Below, one piece after another: positions 26,368-39,354 of a stretch of 64,000 bases of DNA (position 1 is its first letter; each line of letters begins with the position of its first letter). Under the pieces are notes generated by a model that saw nothing but the letters and a program-made list of their open reading frames with translations, was not told the DNA's origin and searched no databases. The DNA comes from Crotophaga sulcirostris (taxonomy: Eukaryota; Chordata; Aves; Cuculiformes; Crotophagidae): NCBI GenBank assembly GCA_013397455.1, contig VYZB01000758.1, forward strand, positions 30,513-94,512, written 5' to 3'. Made by a program: the position numbers and the translations under genes.

Positions 26368-26601
26368 ATATATTTAGACTTGATGCTAGGAAAAAGTTCT
26401 TCACTGAAAGGATGATTGGCCATTGGAATGCGCTGCCCATGAAGGTGGTGGGAGTCGCCGACCCTGGAGGTGTTTAAGGGAAGACTGGATGAGGCACTGA
26501 GTGCCAGGGTTTAGATGATGGGTTGGTGTTGGTGTTAGTGTTGGGTTATAGGTTGGACTTGATGATCTCAGAGGTCCTTTCCAACCTTGTGATACTGTGA
26601 T
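26368..26601 (+). mobile_element. CR1 LINE 3' end
   Basis: This is the 3' terminal part of a CR1 element. TTTAGACTTGATGCTAGG, AAAGTTCTTCACTGAAAGG, TTGGCCATTGGAATGCGCTG and GTGTTTAAGGGAAGACTGGA are the CR1 ORF2 end, encoding RLD, FFTE, HWNAL and VFKG-type residues. The 3' UTR follows with GGTTGGACTTGATGATCTCA and GAGGTCCTTTCCAACC, ending GTGATACTGTGAT. It is severely 5'-truncated, as most CR1 copies are. The tail is GATACTGTGAT rather than the chicken-type ATTCTATG repeat. It has no coding capacity. It shares a subfamily-like tail with the copy at 60757-61088. Confidence 0.95.
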
Positions 26602-27984
26602 ATTTGCATCATCTTGCTGGAGCGAGACAATTTGTAGAGAACCATGTCTGGGGAAGCTTTCCAGTCCACACATGCATCTTAAGGGTCTTCACTGCAGACA
26701 GGTACACGCTGGAGGTGTGTAAAGGAGACAAGGAGAATGTGATTGCAGAGCAGCCTGACTCATCCCAGGAAAGGGAAGAAGGGGCTCTAAGTGGTCTCTA
26801 AAGAGAAACACAGCTGGTCTTTGTAACTTTGCTGTGGTGTTAGCCTGTGAAATAAGGCTTAATCAGGGCTGCTTTAAACGCAGATGTAAACGGGCATTGC
26901 TGGTGTGCAGCAGAGTTCAGTGAGGCTGCAAAATTCCCTTTCGTCCAGCAAACCCATTCTCCTTTTGTTCAAGGACCATGACAAAAGCACAAAATTACCT
27001 GTCTCCCTCTCACTGCCCGCTGCAGCCATCTACTGCCTAGGACCACTGGAAATGCAGCTGCTGACATGCTATTTCATAAAAAAAAATGAAAAAGTCCTGA
27101 AAAACAACCTCCTCTGGAGCTCTGAGATAGATTTTGATCAGTCCCAAGGAGAGTTTTACTAAGGGAGCTTCAAAGTCCCCAGCACCAGTCCTCATTAACC
27201 GACTCTCCCCCAAGCCCCCGATTCGGTGGCTACCGAGGGCCAACCAAGTGGATCCAGTTAGTTCTCTCAAGGAAATGCAAGATTTTCAAAATAGGCAGGG
27301 CAACATTATGAAGCCAAGATGGCACAAGGGCTTTGGGACAGCAGGGAAGGCATGGGTCAGTGGAGAGAGGCTAGACAAACAGAGCAAACGTGTTTGGGAC
27401 TAATTTTTCTATGATCTTAAAGAGAAGTGCAGGGAGGGTCCAGGATCCAGGACATGTTGGAACCAGGAAGCAGCATTCTCAGAGGAAGCTCCAGCTTTTC
27501 TTCAACATTCCAGGCTCCTAGGGAAGAGGTGCTGTAGTATCCCAACAGTTAAAAAGCAGAGAGACTCATTTCCTCCCTCTGATGTGTCTTTACGTAAGGA
27601 AGGTTGGGATGCACAGAATGTGATGAGTATCTGGAGGCGGGAGTCCCTTGGAATAGAACTATGCTCCCTTCTGATTGCCACCTTCAGCAAGAAAATTGTC
27701 TTTTCATTTCCAACTAAGAAAAAGGAAGTAAAAAAAGGAAAAAATCTATAGTCGGAAGCGCATGGATATAGACAGCAATTGCAGCCCACTCAGAGTGAAA
27801 GGAATAAATAAATGAGTGGGAGAATGATTCAGTATCACAGGCTGGTTATGTTCATTCCCATTAGCAAAACTTAGGGAGGAACAAGACTAATGACATTGGA
27901 AAAATAGAAGTCATTAGAGAACAGCCAGAGCCAGTGCTTACACCTGTAAGTGCTGCTGTGTCTCGGAGCCGATTAAGTTCATCT
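26602..27984. other. Intergenic
   Basis: No gene, RNA or repeat recognised beyond the end of the CR1 copy. Confidence 0.55.
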
Positions 27985-29400
27985 TAGTGACCATGGCTGC
28001 CTATTCTAAAGTAATTATTGACATAACCATGAGCTGTTTGCTTTGCATTTAGCCATCAGTTATAATGGAAACACTCTCACTTTCCTAGCCCGCCTGTGGG
28101 ATGTTTCTGTAGTTGATTATTTAAATGATGAGGTGGCAGGATAAGAGATTTCAGGAATTTTGTTGTATTTAAAGACTGACTGTGCTCTGTGATGTGGAAA
28201 AAAAATCTGACTCTCATTTTAAAATTTGCATCCCAGCAAGAATTTGATCAGTTAGAGAGGGGAAGTGTCTGCAGATGCGTCATTAAGTGCACGCAATGAA
28301 ATTGAGCATTAATGCAGTGCTCTGAGCTGGGAACAATTTGGATGAGAAAATCTCGTTTTAGAGGGAGTTAAAAAGGGGATGCCAGGAAAGTTTTAACTCA
28401 ATGCAGCAGTTACTGGGGATGTTGGGCAAGCACCCACAGGAAAAGACCTAGTGATTATAAGAAAAGGACACTGAATAGGGTCAAATACAAGAATTAAGGT
28501 TAAATACCACAAAATCTCCTCACCACCGATATCCCTGCTTGAGTCTCTCAGGCAGCCACAAAGCTCCTCTCCACCACAGCCAGGATGGGTTAACATGGCA
28601 AACCATAATCAAGCAAAAAACTCTGTATGCCGTTATCCATCGCCTAAACCATCCTGTATTCCAGTGCAGCATTCTTGACTGAGAAAACCAACACTGATTT
28701 CAGTGCCAGTTTTCCAGTCCAGTTATTTGTTTAGCACGAAAGGCTAGTTTTCAAGCTTCTTCCATCTCTGCTTATCAGTCAATGGATGTTTGTAGTATGA
28801 AAGGCATACGTTAATGACAACAGCATCCTTCTCCATAGTAATTTATTGTCCTTAAAAATAAGAGTGAGGTAGTTAAATATCTTGTTAATGAGACTGCCAA
28901 ACAGACTGTGATGGCTGGGGAAAAAAAACAAAACCGAAATAAAAAATGGAGCTTATATGAAAGTCAATGGGAGTTTTATCACTTTATAATATGACATTTT
29001 TCCCATTGGGTGTTGATTAAACTGTCAGATTTAACAGCCTGTGCCAGAGGAAAAAAATTATCTTCAATAAATAAATGGCCTAGACAAATACATTAATAAC
29101 TGGTATATACTGAAGGCTCCTCTACTCATATTTGTTACCTTTTTTCTCCTCCGTCCAGTCTACATAACTGCCTGAGAGCTAAAAAGCATTTAATTCTCTC
29201 ATAACATATGGCTATTAAGTAGGATTTACTGTAGGAAGTGCTTTTTGACATGTGGCTAATAAAGTCTGTGTTTATCTCAGCCATGCTGCTGAAGATTCCG
29301 TAGCACAGTCTATTTTCTCCTCCCTCCACTTTCTACTAGATCAACACTAATTTGACAAATTTGAGGAGCTGCTAATTACTTTTTCCTTCCTAATTACAAG
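27985..29400. promoter_or_regulatory. Candidate cluster of conserved non-coding elements
   Basis: An AT-rich stretch with many homeodomain-like cores and no repeat signature: AAGTAATTATTGAC, CAGTTATAATGG, GATTATTTAAATGATGAG, GAGCATTAATGCAG, TGTTGATTAAACTG and GCATTTAATTC. The density resembles developmental enhancers. The call rests on composition only. Confidence 0.22.
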
Positions 29401-32247
29401 TCCCAACCTTGTCTTCAGAGGGGATGTGGGATCAGCATTCCCAGCCCAGTGAGGAACTCAAATAAAGCATCTTCGGCAACTTCTGCAGTTCCTGGGTGTA
29501 GGCAGCACTTCCTAGCCCTTGCAATGACAATTTTCTGCCCAATTAGAGCTCTGCCTGCAATCCAGACTCCCATGGTCATAGCAAGGTCATGAGCCAGGAA
29601 AGAAAGTCCTCAGGATGCTTAAAATAAATAGTTTAAAGGCTCTGTCCTGATGTTTTATGCCATGACTTAGCCTTCTCTCCTTTTCCTGCCCAAAGACACG
29701 ATAGGTAGCGGAACGCTGGGCACAGAGGTATAACACCAAACCAAGGATTCACCTGCTCTGTGTTCAAGCAGCAACAGATATCCCTGAAATGGCTGGAAAT
29801 CACTTTGGGAAGATAAACGAGGGTGAGCCCTGAAGCTTGCGTTGCGCTGCAGCCGTGCCAGCACACAGCTGCAGATGCATCAGTCTGCTCACCCTCTGGG
29901 GTTCTTTAGGCCACTGCTCCCCCAGTCTCCTTCAGGGTGTCTGGGACAGTACTACTACTACTACGCAAGAGAGCCTGTGATGCTTACTGCTGAAAGACCT
30001 TCCAAGAAAGAAAGTTTTTTTAGTTGCTGTGTAATACTAATAAGGCACTAACCAAGCAATTACCTGGTAGGGTTTTGTGCTACACAAAGCATTGTAGCTG
30101 CTATAGCAAAGATTCCAGATTTTTGGACAAGGAGATCTATAGACTCTTTCTACAAAAAGGAGGTAGCATCAAGTACTGCTCTTTGCTTTTCTTGCAGCAG
30201 TTTCCTCAGCAAATAATCTTCTCCCGTTCTGGATGAAGAGAATGTCCTTGTTAGTTCCCCTGTCCAGGTCACACGCAAGTTCCTCCTGAGGTCTACCAGT
30301 TGCCTCCAGGGATGACAAGGGTCGTGCAGCTTGCTGTCAAGCACAACAAGCCTTGACATCCCGTCTGGGGATGCTCATTAACACCTGGCCATCCCCATTA
30401 CAGCAGTGACAACCGTAAGTCACTGCAAAAATAGATACTCCCATGGAGCAGGCAGCACTTCTCTACAGCAGTGCTGATTAGTTTCTTGGGATGAACCACT
30501 CACCATGGGGAATACCGCGATTCCATGGCACAGGGCTCCCAGAGGTGGCAACCCCTCTGCCAGGGCTGAGTTGCCCTTGGCAGCGTTTAGTAGAATTACT
30601 TTACTATTCACAGTCTCCTTCCCCCATGCTGTTTACTAAAAATTTGCATTTCCACAAATACTTTGATTTCACAACAGTTTCTTTCATTCTTCTCTTAGGG
30701 AAGGGACACCAGGGGAGGTTTCTTCTTCTTTTGGTTTCCAGCAAAGCTTCAATCCTTCTGTTTCAATTTGCAGTGTTTCCTTTTTACCTTTCCTCTCTCC
30801 TCTTTCAAAAAGGGAAAGAAAAAGGACAAAAGACGAAAGATGAAGTCCTCCTCCACCTCTAAAAGTGCTACATAAAAGTCGTCCAGCATTTCAAAGCTTT
30901 CAAGGCTGATGAAAGTGCTGGTCTCTGCAAAACTTCCAGGGCTAAATCCGTTGCATGAAAATACTCACAATAACTTTCATATTTTATATCTTCAGCTTTG
31001 CCCAACACCCCAGAGTGGCTGCTCTTCTCTAAATTTGTTGCTCCCTTCACTGTGTTCTCCAGTGTCCCACCTTTGCCTGCAGGCAATGTTTGCAGGCAGC
31101 TGAGCACCCGTGTGCCGCCAGGCTCGCTGGCATTGCATCCTCATAACTGGCCGTTCGGGCAGCTGCCAGTTTTTGACTAACAACCTGGCCAGACAGCAGG
31201 AGGTGCCTCTCTACGGCTGACAGCCCTGATTCTGCAGGCAGCCTGTCAGCCAGATGCTGGGTAGATCTGCAATACAGTAATAACCATAATTAATAACAAT
31301 AACATGCCTGCAAACCATGATGAAAGCAGGCACTAATCTTTTATAATACTTTTAAGACAGGAAGAGGAGAATCCGGCCATACAAGTCCTGCTCTGTATCA
31401 TTTTGGAGCCAATACTTAGAGGAGGCAGAAGGCCTCTTAAATGCCGTGCAAATTTGTTTTTCATTGAGTCAGGTTCTATCAAAATCTTCTGTCATTACAT
31501 TGTCACTTATTTAACTTTGTTCCACTCTGTGTCTACAGCATTAAGCGACAGAACTGGTCCTTACAGGCTGAATGGTTACCAATGCAGAAACCAGTGAGTA
31601 CTTACTTCCATGTTGAGCACGCGGCCTTTCTGTACTCTCCTGAATTAAGGTGTTTGATTTGGCTCACTGGAAACCAACTGGAAGAGGACTGGCAATGATG
31701 TTACCTGCATCTGTGCAAATGTAGCACCACACAGGACACCAGTTCCCAGGAGCATAGCATCTCTAAGGAAACGGGGACTCAGCACTGCCAGGTGTCAGGG
31801 CAGAGGGCAGGAGCCAACACCCTTGCCCCCTCCTCGTTTCACAACACTGGTCTCACACATCTCCATGTAGCTGTCTCACTTATTTCAGGCTCATATGCAA
31901 ACTGTCTCTCAGGATGACATCTATGTTTTCTGTGTTTAATTAACTGTCCACGAGAGAGAACGGCACTGCACCTGCTGTTTTTATAACTCCTGGTCTTCTA
32001 CCCTCTTTTCACCAGTTTTTCCCTCCAGTGCCAGCCCCATTTAAACCAGTTTTAGCACCCACTCACTGTGAGCAACAGCCTGCTTGCTCCACACGATGGC
32101 TGATGTAGCAGATAGTCCTGTACGAGGTGGAACGACTGTGGCAAGTTACAAACAAAGTGTTCCAGGAGTTAAAGACACATTAGGAAATCCAGACCATGAA
32201 TTCTCTGCTCACTGACTCTGGCTCTCTGGAAACAGTTTTAGATGGAA

Positions 32248-32274
32248 TTTTTTTTTTTTTTTTTTTTTTTTTTT
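32248..32274. repeat. Poly-T homopolymer, 27 bases
   Basis: An uninterrupted run of 27 T follows AGATGGAA and precedes AGGAAGGATCC. It could be a simple repeat or the reverse-complement tail of a poly(A)-ended insertion. I see no recognisable retrocopy next to it. Confidence 0.9.
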
Positions 32275-35248
32275 AGGAAGGATCCCTCACATCTTTTCTT
32301 GCTAACCCCTCACTCTTCTGGGGATAGATAGGAGACCACACTATTCTAGTCCGCAGCCCTGTGCCTGAGATTCTCCATTTTTTATATGGGAGTTGGATAA
32401 TTATCTATTTGTTCCTGAGGATAAATTTGGAGCTTTTTCAAAGCTGTAGAGAACCAGTGGGTAGAGAAAGAGAGAATTTGCGAAGCAAGTGGAGATGGAC
32501 AGAGGTGTTTCGACACAGGCACTGCAGAAAAAACATGTTGTTTAAAAAAAAGTGCTGTTGCATTGTTTGCTGAACACTGCAAGGAGGGATTACTGAAGGT
32601 TCTCATGAGATGCCAAACCTGATGGGGCCCCTACACCCTGCGACGTCTCAGGTTATAGGACTGTCTCCCACAGCAGGTATGTTAGTTCAGTGTCGAGGTG
32701 GGCTCTGTCTCGATAGAAATATCTCCTAATTACACTAATGAGGTTTGCAAGTTCCCTAGGTGGGTCTGTGGATGAGATGCATTGCTCGATGAGGATTTTA
32801 ATTGCCCTGGGAGGCTAAGGGCTACCAGAGGTGCACACCAGCCACTGGAGGCTCTCTGGGGTCCCACTCCTGCTTCGGTGCAGAGGGTAGACAGGAAGTT
32901 TTTTCTATCAACTACTGTCGGACTGTAGGGTGACCTCAATGAGAATCATGGCAAAGTTTGTCCAGTCACAGAACCAGGACTCTCGAATGAGCCTGGCCAT
33001 GAGCTGAGGTCTCTGTTGCCCTGAGGACTGGTGCTCTCCATTGAGTGGCAAAGCACTAAAGCCAAGCATCCATGGAAAATGGAAACTTGATCCCAGGGAA
33101 GAAACCAGAAGAGCCTGGATAGCTTGAGCTGCTGTCATGCGTAGAAGGAAAAAAATCCATTGGTTTATGCCAAAGAGCTCTCCCAACTGGTGTCACTGGT
33201 GAGAGCTGCCTGTTGCTGTACTGATGTATAGCATAATGTATAGCAGGGGGAGGACTGATGACCCAGACGCAGATGATGCCCTAAGCACTCAATGGGGGCA
33301 TGGGAGGATTTCACAGGGGTGGTAGTAGTGACACAGGGGAAAAGTCTCTCTCATCAGCAACTGTAAAGTCCTCCCTGGTACTTTCTGCAGGTGAAGGATG
33401 CTTACTCAGCCCCTTTCCCCCTGGTCTGATTCCTGTGATTGGATACATATCCCCATCCCTTCTGCTTGGCTGTAAGCATGAATCAGCTGTCCTAGCATCT
33501 TTCTTCCTTCTTGTTTGCTGACCCCTTCCCCTATCCCCTGCCTCTCAGCCTACATCTTCCTCCCACGTAAGAGCCACGGATATTGGGAGGACATCATTCT
33601 GCTTCCGGGGAAGGGAGCAGGTTGGTTCTTGTCTGTCTCACACCAAGCTGGTCTGGGAGGCAAAAATGGTCAGAGGGGAGAACGATACGAAAAATGTGCA
33701 GAGATAGAGGATTAATGACTCCTGACTCTTTCATACTCTGTCTGCCCACTGCCCCCACACTCCCTAATGCTCTGCTGGAGACTGGCTTGTAACTGAATGC
33801 CTCCATGTGAAAACCTAGGGTGCTTATTTCATTCACAGCATGCTAGCTCCTATCATTTTGGCGGGCAATAGCCTGCTCAGAAGCTGTTACGGATAATCCA
33901 AGGTAACTCTTTTGTGTTTGCTTTATCAGAAAGACGAGCTTGGGAAGAGTGATGTAAAATTTGCTGAAGAAAAGTTGTATTTTCTTGACAAGAAACACAA
34001 GGTCCCATTCTGGGAATTCTCACTGCTTGACCAATCCCATCACACCTACACTCTGGGGTCTGGAGCCTGAGTAACTCGTTCCTGCGCAAGAACAGCACAG
34101 ACGTGACACAGAGTCCCCAGAGGGGTTATGTCCATATGTCACTGCAGGGCTGGACAAGTACCAGCCTTTTTTCTAGAAAGAATATTGTGGACAAAACAAG
34201 ACTTACACGCATTTTCTTGGGTCCCTTTGGCAACAACTAAGCCTGAGTTGCAGAGCCTGAAGTACTATGAGGAGAAGCAATAACAAAATTTAGTGAAAAT
34301 ATAGGCTTTAAAAGACTTCTGATTAATGTGCATTTAATGAGAGCTTCATTGCATTGATATGTGTACTACCTCAGGGAGGGACTGTCTGACAAAAAGACCG
34401 GCCCAAATCACTGCAGAGTAATTGTTCAGTCAGCACCCCAAGATATGATTCAGTCTCAGGATAGGACAAAGATATACTTTATTTGTTGGGGTGACATTAG
34501 TGAATATGCCTGATTGCCAGTGCCTGTGTACCAAACCCACGCAGACCACCCTTAGAAGGGCAAAGACAAATAGGAGGGTGGAAGTGTTGGGTGTTGTGTT
34601 TCCGCAAACTAGTGTCTGTACTTCAGTGCACTGATAACTGTGGGGTTCTATGCGGATAGACAGATGAATACATTGACAGATGGATTTACTAAATAAGAAA
34701 ATAAACCAAAGCCTCAGAAACAAGATATTTGAAAGCTCTTGGTAATATCTATTCTGAACAGACTTCGCCTGTCTTCTTTGTTGGTCTCAAAATCAGAGAA
34801 ATGGAAAAAGGTTTTAGAAATCTCCTTTATCATGCCAAAGGGGTAAACAAACAGGATAGCCTGCTCCTCTAACTTGGGATGAACTTGTCCATCAGGTGGT
34901 TGGAAATCTGAAAGTAAGGGGAGCTTTAGAAAGAAATGTCATTATCAACTTTGCATTTGTATTCCGTGTTAATCCTTTTTATTTCAACTCCGAAAAAAGC
35001 AGTCTGTTTCAAGGGGATTTTAGGATTTTTTTATTTGTGACTGATATAACTATGCAAAAAGTAGTCAGTGTGGAGGAGAGGGTGAATATTATTCTTTCTG
35101 CAGAGAAAATTATTAATACTGTTGGGGAATTGTTCTCCTTATCTTTATTTCAGATGCAAAACTAATGTTATACACTAAGTTTAGAGGTATAATCCCCTTC
35201 TACATCTGCAAGACTAATATAAGTAGGGAAGATCAGGAAAGCTTAGCT

Positions 35249-35290
35249 GTATATGTATATCTATATATATAGATAAATGTATAAGTGTAT
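35249..35290. repeat. AT-alternating low-complexity tract
   Basis: TA/ATA-rich tract containing CTATATATATAG, partly self-complementary. Simple sequence with no visible function. Confidence 0.6.
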
Positions 35291-37189
35291 GAAATTGTCC
35301 ATACTTTAAAATTTACCCATTCCTTCCAAGTAGAAGCAGAGAAAGCAATGCAGAGTGTGACAAGCTCATCATCTTAATTGGATTTTTTTTTACAACAGTT
35401 TAAAGAAAATAAATTCTGTTTGGTTTCTTTAGGGTTTTTTTCTTACTTTCGAAAGTAACTACCTGCTGTCTTAAGAAAAGCCTACAGATGTGGCAAAGAC
35501 AGAAACTACTTATTTGGAATGGTCGTTATTTTGGAATTATTTGAATGTCATTTTGGGATTGTTTCAGAAGAATTAGGCACGTAAGACTGGAAGGGAAAAA
35601 AAAAAAAAAAGACATAAAACCACATCGCATCTGCAATTGCAGACCCAGGGCAACCATGTGATGCAGAAGACTCCCCAGAGCATTTCATCCACACCCCATG
35701 CATACAATGCACCAAAGCTCTCTGAGATGTTGGAGCTGTTTCAGAAAAGAAAAAAAACTATCAGATGACAAAAGGAGAGAGGCGAATGGGTAGCAAATGT
35801 GTCACCAAATGTCTGAAATAGCGGTGGGTTTTCCTGGGGAAATTCAGAGATGAGATGGTCAGGGGATGGGATTCTAGAACTCTGTAACCCCAGGTACCAC
35901 AAGGCATAAGATTTTGAGCAGGTACTCCATGCTGAGCTGTCTGGTATTTGACAGGGTTTGTGCTATAGCAGGACCTGCAGTCTGCGTCAAAAACTGCTGG
36001 AGATGGAGAAGGCACCATACTCCTTATCTGTCTGCCCCCAGTAGACCCCAGCTGTTTGATCCTCAGTTTCTTCTCTCCACCTGCCCACAAAGCATTCCAG
36101 CACTTACTGCTTCTCCCCTTTGTCCTGCCCATCAGCTCACCCTCCATGCTGCCAGGAAAAGAGATATGCAGAGGTCTTGCCTATATATGACTTTTACCAT
36201 CTGTGTCACCCACACAACAGATGGACACATTAAATAGAGTTTCTGAGGTGAGGCCGATTTGAGACCTGATTTTTGATGAGCTGCCTATCAAACCCATCAG
36301 CAGGGCCAGCTCTCTGCACAAACAAACAAAGTTGTTAAGCCAAAAAACTTTTGAGAATGACATAAAATCTGTGCACCCACTGCTTCCTTTGGTCAAAACA
36401 ACAGTTTACAGAATCAGACTGACTGCCCTGGGATGGGTCAGAGTACAGCTGTTGTGGCTCAATCCATAGAGGAGAAGTAGCTTCACCCAGAAGCTTCTGT
36501 CTCTCTCTCTTAACTTTCCTTTCATGTGACCATTCCCATTTCCAGAGCAAGAGTGGCCCAACTCCGAGGTCTCATCAAGAGCCATGATTTGGTATCAGCC
36601 TCCAAAAGCTAGGTCTGAAATTTCAGAACTCAGCAGAGACCACTCCTTGAATGAAGAAGGTCCATGACATCAGTGACATGGATTGCTTGAATGTCAATCT
36701 ATTAAAGTGTGATCTCAGCTTTGAGACTGTGTCGCAGACCTAGAAATACAACTGTGTGACCCAGACTCTGTCTGCAGGAAGATTCAGCAGAGGTTGCACG
36801 ACACTGCTGTGAAAAAACCCAACCCACACAACATGGAGCAAGGGAACACGACCCTTCAATTCACCTTTTGTACAGGGAGACTGAGTCAAGAGTGATTTCA
36901 TCCACCATGCCTTTCATCAGCCTCACCTCATCTGCTGTTCCTGTAGCCTGGAATATCCTTCTTGCTTTGTTCCCATTACACAGCCCACTGCAGCCACCCC
37001 CAGCTGGAAATACACTTTTTTCCTCTCTTGACTGAACAAAGCCAGTAGCAGGGCGGAGGGGCAAATGAGTTTCCATTCTGCCTTGCATATTAGCAACAAA
37101 ACATGACTGCTAGCATCCTGATTACAAACACTTTATTCTTGGTGACAGCGTGGTAAAAGCACAAAGGATACAGCTGGATTTTGCAGAGC

Positions 37190-37510
37190 CCAAGATGAGC
37201 TTGGCAGAACTGATAATTAGAAGAAATCATCTTTTTGACTTGTGAGCTGAGCACATTTGAACTGAGATCAGTGAGTGGGAATAAATATGAAAACCAATTA
37301 TGTCATTTGAACCAAGTCACTTCCCTGATTATAATCACCTGCCTGTATGGGCATAAAAAAGGTGAAAAAATTCCAATGTCAGATTATTAAGCGAATTAGG
37401 GTGACCAGACTGCACTTAATGACTCTCTCACTAGTAGAATTTAAGTGAAATTGTCTGATAGGTTTCTAAAGTCAGACATGCACTGGGAAGGATAATTGGA
37501 GCATCGACAT
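37190..37510. promoter_or_regulatory. Candidate conserved non-coding element
   Basis: AT-rich unique sequence with homeodomain-like and other regulatory-looking cores: TGATAATTAGAAG, ACCAATTATGTCATTTG, GATTATAATCACC, CAGATTATTAAGCGAATTAG and GCACTTAATGACTC. No repeat or coding signal is present. The call rests on composition only. Confidence 0.25.
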
Positions 37511-39280
37511 GAGGATTTATGGTGCAACTGATATAGAAAACTCAGCCTAGGTTGTACAGCATTGCACCACTACAGCAGGAAATCTTACTTCTGGCAGGAG
37601 GTGGAGTAAAAGCACTGAAGCCTTCCTATGTTCTGCAGGGCAGCATACTACCAGATGGTTTTGTCATGGTGAAACCCAGGGTTACACAGCCTGATGATCC
37701 AGCACCACTCATAGCATCCCAGCAATGACTCCATGATAGAAGCAAATGGATGAAGCGAAGTCTTGACTCAGAAAGACAGTAAGAAGTTGAGTAAATGCTG
37801 AATGCAACAAGCAGTTGCAATCTCCTCTTGAATGTTGCGGAGATCCAATAAAGTCAAAGACCCAGAGACACAATATCTAAAAGAAGAGGTCAACCCAAAG
37901 GATACATCTTAAACACACTATCGCGAGTATAAGCCTGGATGTGCAAGATGCTGAGCATCCACGAAGGGGTAACCAGCTTCCTCCCTAGAAACACATTCGT
38001 ATTTCTTCTCTGTCTGATCTAAACTCACCAAGATTAAGTCAAGGATACAGCTACACTGGCACTGTGCTCCAGGCAAAGACAAGCCCTGCTAGTAGCCTGC
38101 AGTCCTCGCACCAAGAGCCAGCACCTACTTCATCATCACAACCCTCTGGAAATCCCTGACCTGAGGCAAAAAAAGCTTAAGAGTTGTTTGCTGTGCAAGT
38201 TGAAAAAGTTAGAAGCTTGCTGCGCAGTGTTTACACACTTACATACACTAAGCTTCAGCAGCTTTGCTACATCTCATTGGAAATGTTTCAAAAAAATACA
38301 TATTTGATTCTTTGTTAGCGGTCCACTAGATGTCTCATGGAATCTTAATTAAATACCATTAGGAGACCTTTAATCTGCAATGTTTCCAGTAAAACCAGAT
38401 GGTACCTCTTGAGTACACAGTCTCATTCACTGAAAACTCTCCCGACACACTTATCCTCAGTGCTGGAGCTCAGAAAGTGCAGACTTGAATTGGCTGGATT
38501 TCCCCTAACGTCAGGGGGAAAAGGCAGTCTGTGTCAGCCAAGAGTCTGAACCAGGGTTTGCTCGGAGTAAGGAAATCAAGGCATTTGGACAGCTCCTCCT
38601 AGCATAGTGCCAGAAGCATCTAAGAACCTACATTGCTGTCCTGTGCCAACAAAACGATTTGGGACAGCACAAATACTTTGTTCTGTCAGACCGTTAAATA
38701 TCCCTGGCTTAAGCTGCCTGTCCAAATTTGAAGCATAATTAGATTTTCCCCAGACTGCTTGTAACTTTGTCTTATCCTATTACTATGATAAGGAGGATAA
38801 TTTGCAGCTTTTTTCTTTACAAATCTCTTTGTGCAAAAGCAAGGTGGTGCCTTAGATGAAATCTTCACCCTGGGTTTCCCAGATGAGAGATGCAGTCCTT
38901 TCTCACACAGGATTTAGAGATATCGGGTATTGTAAAATGGTGTCAGATTGTTTGGGAGATCTGTGATGCTTTTGTACCGGTGAGTGCTGCTTTTCTTCCT
39001 TTGAGCCTAAGAAGCTGTAGCTCTTCAGCCCTGCAGAAGGAGACAGAAATCCTCTCCTTTTTTTGTTTTCCAGAAGCATACAAAATATACAAAATTTCAC
39101 TTGAAAGGAAGCGAGGAAGAGTTTCCTCTAGCTGCTGACAAACTTGTCTCCTCTGAAAGCCTCCTTACCTGCATGGCTTGCTTTTATTTTTCATTTGCTT
39201 TTATGATTGGAAATTGGCAATTTGCACCAATAAGTTAAAACACATAAACCTTACAGAGTTAACAGACCCTGTTGGTTGAA
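37511..39280. other. Intergenic, left flank of the NUMT
   Basis: No gene or known repeat recognised. The base composition changes sharply at about 39281, where C-rich, G-poor mitochondrial light-strand-like sequence begins. Confidence 0.55.
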
Positions 39281-39354
39281 CCTGCGAAGCAGTAGCCTTC
39301 ACACAAACACGAGGTTCAGACCACCTTCACAAACTAAACCTACTACAATGCTAA
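39281..39354 (+). pseudogene. MT-ND4L: ND4L 3' end (NUMT)
   Basis: The last codons of NADH dehydrogenase subunit 4L are recognisable. CCTGCGAAGCAG matches the Cys-Glu-Ala region, then sequence skips directly to GTAGCC, so about 20 bases appear deleted. The remainder reads [13 protein letters not shown] and a TAA at 39352-39354. The last 7 bases overlap the ND4 start, as in real mitochondrial genomes. The left edge of the NUMT falls at about 39281. Confidence 0.85.

Larger units (their letters stand above)
29401..37189. other. Intergenic
   Basis: No gene recognised. The stretch holds a 27-base T run (32248-32274), an A run of 15 (35596-35610) and an AT-alternating tract near 35249-35290. A short TAC repeat (ACTACTACTACTACG) lies near 29950. 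The open frames (up to 128 codons) are overlapping and unrecognisable. Confidence 0.5.
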
